The notes beneath the pieces were generated by a model. That model did not search any database. It saw only the letters and a list, made by a program, of their open reading frames with translations, and was not told the origin of the DNA. DNA of 64,000 nucleotides from Cetobacterium sp. 2A (GTDB lineage: Bacteria > Fusobacteriota > Fusobacteriia > Fusobacteriales > Fusobacteriaceae). Every line of letters starts with the position of its first letter. Position 1 is the stretch's first letter. The position numbers were made by a program, and so were the translations under genes. This document shows, piece after piece, positions 38,757 through 45,383 of this stretch. The stretch is from contig NZ_JACFAJ010000004.1 of the NCBI RefSeq assembly GCF_014250685.1, forward strand, positions 1 through 64,000. The letters are read 5' to 3'.

Positions 38757-38927
38757 TCAAAGTTTTATATTCATTTTTTTTCCACATAAGCATTCAAGTA
38801 TGTTTTGTCCTTCTTTTCCAAGTTTAACTATCCCTTTCGGTTTAGTTATCACAAGTTCTCCTTTTTCATTGAATTTTCCAAGAAGCTTCAAACATTTTTC
38901 ACATCTCAATTCCTTTTCCATCTTCAT
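38757..38927 (-). CDS. Com-like zinc-finger regulator
   Basis: Starting at the ATG after AGGAGA (38931-38936), the product has 56 residues. LRCEKCLKLLG and ECLCGKK make a four-Cys zinc finger as in the Mu Com family. Com activates translation of mom, the DNA modification gene, by binding its mRNA. A modification enzyme (36059-37369) lies just downstream, so a similar link is plausible. The longer open frame upstream has no ribosome site. Confidence 0.8.
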   Translation of the reverse strand: MKMEKELRCEKCLKLLGKFNEKGELVITKPKGIVKLGKEGQNILECLCGKKMNIKL

Positions 38928-39024
38928 TATTCTCCTATTCTCGTTCGATAAAATTTGTAGATTTTGAGTTATTAAAGTAATATATAAATATTCTAAAACA
39001 AATAAATCCACCGAGGTGACTAAT

Positions 39025-39183
39025 ATGCGCAATTATTTAATTATTTTTTTACTACTCATTATCTATGTACTTGTTAAATATAATGATATTCATATCCTGA
39101 ATTCATTCGAAGAATTTTTTCATTCTTTAAATTCAATTTTTTTAGAAACTGTAAAATCTATTTCTAGAAAACTTGGAATATAA
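39025..39183 (+). CDS. 52-residue single-helix membrane protein
   Basis: The product starts MRNYLIIFLLLIIYVLV and then has an amphipathic tail. GAGGTGA precedes the ATG. It runs opposite to its neighbours. The function is unknown; the single-helix layout fits a small phage membrane peptide. Confidence 0.45.
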   Translation: MRNYLIIFLLLIIYVLVKYNDIHILNSFEEFFHSLNSIFLETVKSISRKLGI

Positions 39184-39185
39184 AC

Positions 39186-39374
39186 TCACTTAACAATCAC
39201 TTTCCATAAATTTTCTATATTAATCTGTCTAAAAAGTACTGGATATGGTACTTTTTTTTCATTACAATAAGTTTGAAGTTGCTTCATACTTATCTTCATA
39301 TTATTATCTCTTAGTCTTTTCAATTCTTCTATTATCTCTTCCAATAATAAATTTCTAACAATTCCAATCACCAT
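39186..39374 (-). CDS. Unknown 62-residue protein
   Basis: The sequence is basic and helical (EEIIEELKRLRDNN, KQLQTYCNEKKVPYPV), reminiscent of a small DNA-binding regulator. The start is uncertain: AGAAGG touches the ATG at 39374, and a GTG one codon later is possible. Confidence 0.45.
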   Translation of the reverse strand: MVIGIVRNLLLEEIIEELKRLRDNNMKISMKQLQTYCNEKKVPYPVLFRQINIENLWKVIVK

Positions 39375-39709
39375 CCTTCTAAAGTTAGGGGTGGTGCTAC
39401 AATTAAGTAGCACTATGGGGATACGAAATATTAGACTCGAACTAACATGTATAAAAAAATATACACCTTCCTAGTTTCGCATATGACCCTCATGTGAGGG
39501 AACGTCTCGAAATTAGTATAAGCTACAATTTTCTTAATTTTTTTTTGGATTTCTCCAACAAAGACTACCAATTGCATGTTCTTCTTCTGAAAAGGAGACA
39601 TTGATAATCTTTGTAAGAGATCTAATCTCTCTAGTATTGTGTATGCACTCCCAAAAAGATATAATGTGATTGCCAAACAACAAACTCATTTGATTGGGAG
39701 GTTGTTACT
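39375..39709. other. Gene-poor control region with hairpins
   Basis: GTGCTAC-N6-GTAGCAC (39394-39413) and CCCTCA-TG-TGAGGG (39487-39500) are perfect small hairpins. An 81-codon minus-strand frame exists (39431-39676) but lacks a ribosome site. I read this as a divergent regulatory region. Confidence 0.4.
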
Positions 39710-40021
39710 ATGTATGATATATACACTTTTACTGCATGGTTGAAAGAAGATGAACCTTTATATACAGAAGTTATCTATAAAGGAACTAAATTTGTAGCTG
39801 GTGCCCATTTAATCAGCGTGCCTCAAGAAATCTACGAACAGTTCTTCATCCAAATTGGAACCTTAGAAAAAATTGAATTTCCATATCAAATAAGAAAAAC
39901 TGAATTTAAAATTCATAACAATATTTTTTCTGCAACTTTTGAATTCAGATACTCAGAAGAGAAAAATAAATTTTTCTGTAATGCTAGTCTATATTGTGAT
40001 TCTAATTTATCCTATGACTAG
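39710..40021 (+). CDS. Unknown protein (103 aa)
   Basis: GGGAGG precedes the ATG. The product is acidic and aromatic (MYDIYTFTAWLKEDEPLYTE), soluble, with beta-prone repeats. No family recognised. From 40022 to 40288 I see only AT-rich DNA, a TATCG/CGATA hairpin at about 40171-40193 and a G6 run. Confidence 0.55.
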   Translation: MYDIYTFTAWLKEDEPLYTEVIYKGTKFVAGAHLISVPQEIYEQFFIQIGTLEKIEFPYQIRKTEFKIHNNIFSATFEFRYSEEKNKFFCNASLYCDSNLSYD

Positions 40022-40288
40022 GTAGAACCCCAGTTGTTGTTTGGCATTTAAATATTTCTATTAAATATTAATTTCACACAATTTTCAGTAAAATATTATT
40101 TATTTAATACTTTTATTTATTTTTTGCTATTTTTTAACTTGCTTTTCTCAAATTAGTGAGGTATAGTCATATCGTCTTATTAAGACTCGATAGCCGGGGG
40201 GTTATTATATAATTTTATATTAATTTTTTTTCGTAAAAAAACTTATAACTAAAAACCATCGGATTATTAATGCTGACGGTTATTGTTA

Positions 40289-40505
40289 TTACTGTAAGAG
40301 CATCCAATGAAGAGGGGAACTAAAGTTCTCCTCTTTTGATTTTAAATAAACAACCAGACAACTTTTCCCAACGGCTCCACAGAGGATAGTAGAGCTGTTA
40401 CCCCTCAATATTTCAACCTTAACTTTTAAAAAGGTTTTTTCATCAAATTTATTGATAATATTTAAATAATTCTCATAATTTAGCTTCTAAGCCTTTTTTA
40501 TCCAT
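40289..40505 (-). pseudogene. Frameshifted small gene, paralogue of 42126-42376
   Basis: The minus strand begins MDKKGLEAKL and stops. In another frame it continues ENYLNIINKFDEKTFLKVK to a TAA at 40289. The second part is clearly homologous to the end of 42126-42376 (KTFLKVKVEILRGNSS). One small indel near 40480 would restore a single frame. The function is unknown. Confidence 0.5.
40362..40443. repeat. 82-bp repeat, copy 1
   Basis: This segment is nearly identical to 42163-42244, with about six substitutions and equal length. On the minus strand it is the shared coding part of two small paralogues. On the plus strand it ends in a terminator-like AACCTT/AAGGTT hairpin with T6. Confidence 0.8.
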
Positions 40506-40534
40506 AAACGGATTTTATATATACTCCCAAAAAT

Positions 40535-40565
40535 TTATAATTAAATTACCCGACAAGGAATAAAA
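40535..40565 (+). promoter_or_regulatory. Shared promoter/leader element, copy 1
   Basis: A 31-base block beginning TTATAATTAAATTACCC and containing CGACAAGG is identical to 42398-42428. It lies 20 bases before the gene at 40586. It includes a TATAAT -10 and the first transcribed bases, so the two genes probably share regulation. Confidence 0.6.
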
Positions 40566-40585
40566 AATAAAATTTTGGAGGTCAT

Positions 40586-41182
40586 ATGAACATGGTTGAT
40601 ATTTTACAACCGTTCCTTAGCATGGTCACTCCTATTATTGGAGACAAAGCTGTGACAAAAGTTGTTGAACTTTTTTTAGCTAACAACGAATTAATCGTCA
40701 ATATTCCTACTTGGAACTTAAAAAATAATTTTTTTATTTTGAAACTCGAACTACAAACCGATAGAGCTCCTATGATAATTAATGAAATTTTTATTGAGTC
40801 ACCAGACTCTATAATTTTTTACGCTTCTCAAAGGACTTTTTCACAACCACCCAAAGCATTTGGGATGAATGATTATCTTTTTGTTGATGCATCCTCTGAA
40901 AATAATTATCTATCTTCTTTCACTGATTATTTCGGTAGGGTTATTAACTTAAACTTTGATTTTACCAATAAATTTTCAATTGTTTTTAAAGATATTCCTG
41001 AAAATACAAATTTTGAAAATTGGAAGATTCATTTTAAAGTTAATAACAAAGTAAAAACTTACGGTTTGAAAGAACTTATTGCTGAAACACCAACTATTCT
41101 TTCTTATTTAAGACAAAGAGGTAATGATATTGAAGCTATGTTAAAAAATCGTGAGTTGATGTTTGGATCAGCGTTTAAATAA
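40586..41182 (+). CDS. Unknown protein (198 aa)
   Basis: GGAGG lies six bases before the ATG. The first 40 residues are helical (ILQPFLSMVTPIIGDKAVTKV). The middle is beta-rich and looks like a small receptor or binding fold. The C-terminus is charged. It has no signal peptide and no known motif. It has its own promoter and terminator, so it is a single-gene unit (moron-like). Confidence 0.6.
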   Translation: MNMVDILQPFLSMVTPIIGDKAVTKVVELFLANNELIVNIPTWNLKNNFFILKLELQTDRAPMIINEIFIESPDSIIFYASQRTFSQPPKAFGMNDYLFVDASSENNYLSSFTDYFGRVINLNFDFTNKFSIVFKDIPENTNFENWKIHFKVNNKVKTYGLKELIAETPTILSYLRQRGNDIEAMLKNRELMFGSAFK

Positions 41183-41196
41183 TAATTTTCTCTTCG

Positions 41197-41226
41197 AGAA
41201 CCTGTATGTACACAGGTTCTTTTTTC
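41197..41226 (+). terminator. Rho-independent terminator
   Basis: AGAACCTGT and ACAGGTTCT form a 9-bp stem followed by T6, 14 bases after the 198-residue gene. Confidence 0.9.
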
Positions 41227-41232
41227 ATCATT

Positions 41233-41460
41233 TTAACAATAAAAAACTTGTACTATTTTGATAAATTCTGGCAACGAGTACTTCAGGCAAAGCCAAGCTA
41301 CATAATTAGCTAATGCTCCCGTAAATAACCGTGATATCATATCTTTAATAGCTTCCTTAACGCTAACGTCTTTATATCTATCTGGTGCATTTTTACCCAG
41401 AATCTCCCGACTTATATAACCCGTTCCACTACATAATAAGTAAAATGAAACCCAGCTCAC
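41233..41460 (-). CDS. Unknown 75-residue protein with hydrophobic segments
   Basis: The GTG start has GGAGG nine bases upstream. Hydrophobic parts at the two ends (WVSFYLLCSG and ALANYVAWLCLKYSL) suggest membrane association. It converges with the 198-residue gene. Confidence 0.5.
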   Translation of the reverse strand: MSWVSFYLLCSGTGYISREILGKNAPDRYKDVSVKEAIKDMISRLFTGALANYVAWLCLKYSLPEFIKIVQVFYC

Positions 41461-41618
41461 AATTTGACCTCCTATCCAACAGTCACTCTAGCTTCTATTC
41501 CGCTAGAAAAATATTATTTGTAATCTATTTTAAATCTTTAAAAAAATTTCCTAAATTTTTTTTGATAAATTGATAAGCTTTTAACTAAGAGACTTTTTCT
41601 TAAATTGTCTCTTTAAGC

Positions 41619-41647
41619 TTGTTCTTTATTTGTTTTAACGTTATAAT
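41619..41647 (+). promoter_or_regulatory. Promoter for the 41680 gene
   Basis: TTGTTC and TATAAT are spaced by 17 bases, 32 bases before the proposed start. Confidence 0.6.
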
Positions 41648-41679
41648 ATATTGGGCTAGATTTTTAAGGAGGAATTATT

Positions 41680-41916
41680 ATCGAAACTAATCAAGAAATA
41701 CTAAACAAATGTATCGAAAATTTTATAAAAAAATTTGAATGTTATCCAATAATTGAGCACACTATTGAAAACAATATTATCAAAGCTACAATTTCTTTGA
41801 CAAAAGAACTTCCTTTATCTTCAGGATTTGCTCATTTACAAGCTTTTGCAGATGTTAACATATATGCTTGTGAGGCAACTATAAACGCATTTAAAAACTA
41901 CGATTCTAAATTTTAA
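41680..41916 (+). CDS. 78-residue protein with non-canonical ATC (or ATT) start
   Basis: AAGGAGG at 41666-41672 and a good promoter precede an open frame with no ATG, GTG or TTG near its beginning. ATC at 41680 is seven bases from the ribosome site (ATT at 41677 is four). The product (ETNQEILNKCIENFIKKFE...) looks like a normal mixed alpha/beta protein that runs to a TAA. A mutated start is the alternative. Confidence 0.5.
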   Translation: METNQEILNKCIENFIKKFECYPIIEHTIENNIIKATISLTKELPLSSGFAHLQAFADVNIYACEATINAFKNYDSKF

Positions 41917-41950
41917 AAACATAAACTAGATTTTATAGAATCTAGCCCTT

Positions 41951-42094
41951 TTATATATCGGTTCTTTTTTCTAAAGTTATTCTTTCCCAGTTATAATTTT
42001 TCATAAATTCTATCACCAATTCTGTTTCATTTTTTAATTGTAATTCTCTTATTTTCAATGTAAATTTTTCTAAATCGTTTAAAAATTTATTCAT
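41951..42094 (-). CDS. 47-residue unknown protein
   Basis: GGAGGTG lies seven bases before the ATG. The sequence is helical and charged (NDLEKFTLKIRELQLKNETE). It follows the broken paralogue at 42126 on the same strand. Confidence 0.5.
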   Translation of the reverse strand: MNKFLNDLEKFTLKIRELQLKNETELVIEFMKNYNWERITLEKRTDI

Positions 42095-42125
42095 TTACAA
42101 CACCTCCATGCTAAATAATTATAAT

Positions 42126-42376
42126 TTACTCTAATTCTTTAAATAGAACTCCAACTGCACAGCTTTTCTCAACGGTTCCACAGAAGATAGTAGAGCTATT
42201 ACCCCTCAATATTTCAACCTTAACTTTTAAAAAGGTTTTTTCATAAGTTCATTCAAACCTTCTAATAAATACTGTATCTTCCCTGATCCTATTGCCATCC
42301 TTAATCCATCTGTAAATTCCATTATTATATAATATATTTTATCTATCTTTTCTAACTTTCCATCCGCTAAAACTAT
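42126..42376 (-). pseudogene. Frameshifted small gene, paralogue of 40289-40505
   Basis: A frame without ATG (possibly starting at ATA, 42376, behind AGGAG) runs LADGKLEKIDKIYYIIMEF to ELMKK. It must then slip -1 in an A6 run to continue TFLKVKVEILRGNSS to a TAA at 42126. Adding one A to the run would also fix it. This is either a real decayed gene, a frameshift gene or a homopolymer error. Confidence 0.5.
42163..42244. repeat. 82-bp repeat, copy 2
   Basis: Partner of 40362-40443, in the same orientation and about 1.8 kb away. Confidence 0.8.
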
Positions 42377-42428
42377 TGCGGATGCTCCTACAAGAAATTA
42401 TAATTAAATTACCCGACAAGGAATAAAA
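42376..42428 (+). promoter_or_regulatory. Shared promoter/leader element, copy 2
   Basis: TTGCGG, 17 bases, TATAAT, then the same 31-base block as at 40535. It serves the gene at 42453. Confidence 0.6.
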
Positions 42429-42452
42429 CTATAACTTTCAAGGAGATATTAA

Positions 42453-42761
42453 ATGCCTAAAAAATATTATAATGCTAACGATGCTATATATGTAGATGGG
42501 ATAAATAAAATTATTCATTTAAAAGATAGGAATGGAGAAAATTGTGTCCTCCCACCTCTTAAACCTTCTGTTGTTTTTAGTAGCTATGTCGATCTACTAA
42601 ACTATTACTTAGGAACAGACCATATTTTATGTCCTCATTGCTTTGCAAATTTAACTTTCGATAACTTTAAAAAAGTTCATGGTTTTAATTTTGATAACTG
42701 CAAGTCTCGAAGTTACAATAATCAAGAAAATAGGTTGAAAATACTAAATAAACAAAGCTAA
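42453..42761 (+). CDS. Unknown 102-residue protein with CPHC motif
   Basis: AAGGAGA precedes the ATG. The C-terminal half has a CPHC pair followed by a single further Cys in DNCKSR, so a zinc site is possible but incomplete. It is expressed from an element shared with the 198-residue gene. It overlaps the end of the opposite gene by four bases. Confidence 0.5.
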   Translation: MPKKYYNANDAIYVDGINKIIHLKDRNGENCVLPPLKPSVVFSSYVDLLNYYLGTDHILCPHCFANLTFDNFKKVHGFNFDNCKSRSYNNQENRLKILNKQS

Positions 42762-43165
42762 ATTATTGTAGAGCTGGAAATGCTTTTTAAAAGTATTTCT
42801 GCTCTAATTTCTCTTCCTCTTAGATAATAATCCCATCTGTCCATTTCAAAATATTCTCCTCCATGTAAAATTTCAAGCGGAAATATTTCTAATATATTGT
42901 TTCTTTTCTTTTTTATTTTTTCTATAATTTTTTCTAATTTTTTAATTTTACTTTTTCTATCTTCAATTATTTTTTTGTCTGCAAGTTCCTTTCTAATGCA
43001 AGGACTGTAAATTTCTTTTCCTATTGGATCATATTTAGGAAACACCTCTAGAGTGGCATTAAATTCTTTCACCACTATTAAATATTCTGTTTCACTAAAA
43101 ATATAACTTCTTCCATTAGGAGCCGTTATTTCTTTCCTAGGGCAATAATAAATCTCACTTCTCAC
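42758..43165 (-). CDS. Unknown 135-residue protein
   Basis: The GTG start follows GGGAGG. A basic coiled coil occupies about 65-95 (KSKIKKLEKIIEKIKKK). The N-terminal part has beta segments with NGRSYIFSETEYLIVV. It sits at the edge of the immunity region, downstream of two repressor-like genes on the same strand. Confidence 0.55.
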   Translation of the reverse strand: MRSEIYYCPRKEITAPNGRSYIFSETEYLIVVKEFNATLEVFPKYDPIGKEIYSPCIRKELADKKIIEDRKSKIKKLEKIIEKIKKKRNNILEIFPLEILHGGEYFEMDRWDYYLRGREIRAEILLKSISSSTII

Positions 43166-43217
43166 TTAATCACCTCCCAAAAACCCACCATTTTGAGTTA
43201 GCCATTCCCTTGCTTCC

Positions 43218-43439
43218 CTATTTTAATAATTCCCATGGTTCAACCTCTAAGGCTCTAGCTATTTCCGATATAGTTTTTAAAGTTATTGTTGAATCATAAT
43301 TTTTTAATCTTCTAAATTTATTAGACAAAACAGATTGATTAATTTCTAATTTATCACTCAGTTCTTTTTGTTTAATTCCTTTACTTTTCATAAATAAATT
43401 TATATTTTTATATATAATTGAATTTATATTTACATTCAA
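43218..43439 (-). CDS. XRE-family regulator (Cro/CI-like)
   Basis: This 73-residue protein has a full helix-turn-helix (KGIKQKELSDKLEINQSVLSNKF in two parts, about 20-45). I chose the TTG at 43439 because GGAGGGG lies seven bases upstream. An ATG five codons earlier overlaps that ribosome site. It has its own minus-strand promoter at 43519-43491. It is a second regulator of the lysis-lysogeny switch or of copy number. Confidence 0.8.
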   Translation of the reverse strand: MNVNINSIIYKNINLFMKSKGIKQKELSDKLEINQSVLSNKFRRLKNYDSTITLKTISEIARALEVEPWELLK

Positions 43440-43460
43440 AAAAATCCCCTCCATAAAAAA

Positions 43461-43476
43461 TATTTCTTTAAAGATA
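43461..43476. promoter_or_regulatory. Degenerate operator (site 1)
   Basis: TATTTCTTTAAAGATA keeps most of the ATTTCT-N4-AGAAAT pattern. It lies between the promoter and the start of the 73-residue regulator. Confidence 0.5.
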
Positions 43477-43490
43477 ATATATTTACTATA

Positions 43491-43519
43491 AAGATATAAT
43501 TAATAGTGAGTTTTGTCAA
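43491..43519 (-). promoter_or_regulatory. Promoter of the 73-residue regulator
   Basis: On the minus strand TTGACA, 17 bases, TATCTT. Confidence 0.6.
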
Positions 43520-43565
43520 TATAAAAATATTAAATTTTTATTCCAAGCATATAAAATCCTTTATT

Positions 43566-43874
43566 TTATATATCTTTTATCTCTTTTAAAATTTTTTTCA
43601 ATTTTAAATTTTCTTGTTCTAATTTAAAAAAATACTCCATAGTTTCTCTATGACCTCTATCATAACTCCAAGCTTTCCATATGTCTTTTTCCTCTTCTTT
43701 AGTAAGTACTAAGACATCAATAATCGCTTGAATAGTCTCTTCACTTCCTATTTTTTTACCTGTTTTTATTCCACTAAAAAACCCTTGTGTTATCCCAACT
43801 TTTGAGCATATCTCAGTTTGAGTTATCTTTTTTCCTACCAAAACTTTTTCTATAGCTAAACCTATTTTTGTCAT
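43566..43874 (-). CDS. XRE-family prophage repressor candidate
   Basis: This 102-residue protein has a helix-turn-helix at about 17-42 (TQTEICSKVGITQGFFSGIK) and a C-terminal coiled coil (EYFFKLEQENLKLKKIL) for dimerisation. It faces the rightward early promoter across four operator-like sites. It has no peptidase domain, so induction would not be LexA-like self-cleavage. Confidence 0.8.
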   Translation of the reverse strand: MTKIGLAIEKVLVGKKITQTEICSKVGITQGFFSGIKTGKKIGSEETIQAIIDVLVLTKEEEKDIWKAWSYDRGHRETMEYFFKLEQENLKLKKILKEIKDI

Positions 43875-43933
43875 ATCCTATTCTCCTTTTCTTTTAAGAA
43901 ATTTTTAAAAATTATAACACTCCACATTCCTTT

Positions 43934-43962
43934 ATTTTATAAGGGTTTATAGGAATAATCAA
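43934..43962 (-). promoter_or_regulatory. Repressor maintenance promoter
   Basis: On the minus strand TTGATT, 17 bases, TAAAAT, 60 bases before the repressor ATG. Confidence 0.6.
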
Positions 43963-43971
43963 TATAAAAAT

Positions 43972-43987
43972 ATTTCTTCAAAGAAAT
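43972..43987. promoter_or_regulatory. Operator site 2
   Basis: ATTTCT-TCAA-AGAAAT is a perfect 6-bp dyad between the two divergent promoters. Confidence 0.7.
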
Positions 43988-43992
43988 TTTTG

Positions 43993-44021
43993 TTGACTTT
44001 ATTTCTATAAAGAAATATAAT
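43993..44021 (+). promoter_or_regulatory. Early rightward promoter with embedded operator
   Basis: TTGACT, 17 bases, TATAAT. Operator site 3 fills the spacer exactly, so binding would block polymerase. Confidence 0.8.
44001..44016. promoter_or_regulatory. Operator site 3
   Basis: ATTTCT-ATAA-AGAAAT lies inside the early promoter spacer. Confidence 0.75.
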
Positions 44022-44075
44022 TGCGTATAAACCCAATTAAATAAAGGTTTTATGTTTAAAAATAAAAATATAATA

Positions 44076-44091
44076 ATTTCTTTTTAGAAAT
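44076..44091. promoter_or_regulatory. Operator site 4
   Basis: ATTTCT-TTTT-AGAAAT lies downstream of the early promoter, before the first ribosome site. Confidence 0.7.
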
Positions 44092-44117
44092 AATTATAAA
44101 ATATAGGAGGTCTTAAA

Positions 44118-44165
44118 ATGTTTAACTACAACAAATTAAATATCGTGTATATTAACTCTACATAA
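44118..44165 (+). CDS. 15-residue leader peptide or gene remnant
   Basis: AGGAGG precedes an ATG that opens only 15 codons (MFNYNKLNIVYINST). As the first reading frame of the early transcript it may be a leader peptide or a truncated gene. From 44166 to 44414 I see no other gene, only hairpin 44282-44308. Confidence 0.3.
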   Translation: MFNYNKLNIVYINST

Positions 44166-44281
44166 AATTGATGAATTCATTACTTTTGAAACGGAGAATT
44201 TAACTTAATTGAAAGATTGAGAGTAGCTTTATGATTACTTGGCGAAAAAGGACATTTAAAATGAATTTTACAAAAAATGAA

Positions 44282-44308
44282 AAATGGGCAGCTCGGAACT
44301 GCCCATTT
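44282..44308. terminator. Hairpin 1 of a related set
   Basis: AAATGGGCAG pairs with CTGCCCATTT. It is A-rich before, so it is a better terminator on the minus strand. Related hairpins follow at 44812 and 44961. Confidence 0.5.
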
Positions 44309-44414
44309 AACCTGAAACCTGTAGTTATTATAATTATTATAGTCATAATAACAAAATAAAAAATAATACTTATATATTACTATAGGTTTCTCCAAAACAC
44401 AAGGAGGAATTTAA

Positions 44415-44519
44415 ATGAAATTAGAACAATTTTTAAAAGACTGTAAAACTATTGAGAAAAAGCTTGGGACACTTAATATTTCAATTAAGGAGTTTCTAGC
44501 AATGGTAGTTGATAAATAA
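44415..44519 (+). CDS. 34-residue early protein
   Basis: AAGGAGGA precedes the ATG. The product is MKLEQFLKDCKTIEKKLG and so on. Its stop overlaps the next ATG (TAATG), so the two are translationally coupled. No known family. Confidence 0.5.
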   Translation: MKLEQFLKDCKTIEKKLGTLNISIKEFLAMVVDK

Positions 44520-44734
44520 TGAAAATAATCGCTAAAGAAATATATATACTAAAATTTTTGGGACAAAATATTATAGCTTCCATTTCTGAAGAATTAGCTT
44601 TAAAAGAGCTGGAAGAAAGAAAAAGCGAGACATGTTGTGATTCAAATTATTCTATTGAAGTTTGTCACTTACAATTTCCAAATACAGTAACAAACTTGAA
44701 CTTTGATTTTAAAAAGCTAGGATTCAACGAATAA
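44519..44734 (+). CDS. 71-residue early protein
   Basis: Coupled at both ends by overlapping stop/start codons. It contains ISEELALKELEERKSETCC, a helical part with a Cys pair. No known family; probably an anti-host or regulatory early protein. Confidence 0.5.
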   Translation: MKIIAKEIYILKFLGQNIIASISEELALKELEERKSETCCDSNYSIEVCHLQFPNTVTNLNFDFKKLGFNE

Positions 44735-44808
44735 TGAATATTATAATAGCTGATTTAATTTACGGGGCCATAGTGTTTTTTACAATAGTTTCTGTATCCA
44801 AAAAATAG
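44734..44808 (+). CDS. 24-residue membrane peptide
   Basis: The product is MNIIIADLIYGAIVFFTIV plus SVSKK, a single hydrophobic helix with a basic end. It resembles small type I toxins or phage membrane peptides. Translation depends on coupling to the upstream gene. Confidence 0.4.
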   Translation: MNIIIADLIYGAIVFFTIVSVSKK

Positions 44809-44811
44809 AAA

Positions 44812-44835
44812 AATGGGTAGCTAAAACTACCCATT
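44812..44835. terminator. Hairpin 2 of a related set
   Basis: AATGGGTAG pairs with CTACCCATT. It is preceded by CCAAAAAATAGAAA, a block shared with hairpin 3, and starts three bases after the peptide stop. Confidence 0.55.
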
Positions 44836-44960
44836 CTTACAATTTTACAACACCCTATTTCAACACATTTATAAACAAGCTTGTCCCTAGTATACTATAT
44901 ATTATTTTGATTTACAATCCAGAAATGAACTTCGAGAAACAAAATGTCCAAAAAATAGAA

Positions 44961-44984
44961 AGTGAGTAGCTAGGACTACCCACT
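44961..44984. terminator. Hairpin 3 of a related set
   Basis: AGTGAGTAG pairs with CTACCCACT with one mismatch. It has the same 5' block as hairpin 2, about 149 bases downstream. Between 44836 and 44960 no gene is visible. Confidence 0.5.
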
Positions 44985-45099
44985 TCACAATAACTTAAAA
45001 AATCCATATTTTGAGATATGTTTATCAAAAGAAACTCATGTTTAATATACCATACACCTTATTTATCTTCAATCCGAAACTAAACAAAAAGAGAGCCTC

Positions 45100-45207
45100 C
45101 TCGGTTAAAAAGTGTATTTTATGAAAGGGGTGGTAAATCCCTAACATAAAAGAAGTCACCTTATATTAAAAGATGACTTCTTTTATATAAACACACTTTT
45201 AACCGAG
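45100..45207 (+). ncRNA. Structured element upstream of the replication gene
   Basis: An outer stem (CTCGGTTAAAA with TTTTAACCGAG) encloses a small AGGG/CCCT hairpin (about 45127-45142) and a perfect 11-bp stem AAAAGAAGTCA/TGACTTCTTTT (45148-45184). TTTTGTT follows the outer stem. The three-stem layout could be a riboregulator with a terminator or a replication origin structure. No gene lies between 44836 and 45383. Confidence 0.45.
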
Positions 45208-45383
45208 TTTTGTTAATCGCTCCGACTTACCAGGTCATCACTGCTTTTAACACCATTATTATAAATTTTTTAATTTATATTGTCAAATTCAAAAATATGC
45301 TTCAAATAACTTAGATTTTTTTAATAAGTTCTTAATTTTTTAAGAGTTTATTTGAAAAATTAAAATCAATCAGGAGGGATCAA

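Noticed and set aside
39431-39676. 81-codon minus-strand frame
   Set aside because: It has no ribosome site and an unlikely composition, and it overlaps regulatory hairpins. It was treated as chance.
44180-44395. 71-codon minus-strand frame
   Set aside because: It runs through a hairpin and has a low-complexity Tyr/Asn start with no ribosome site.
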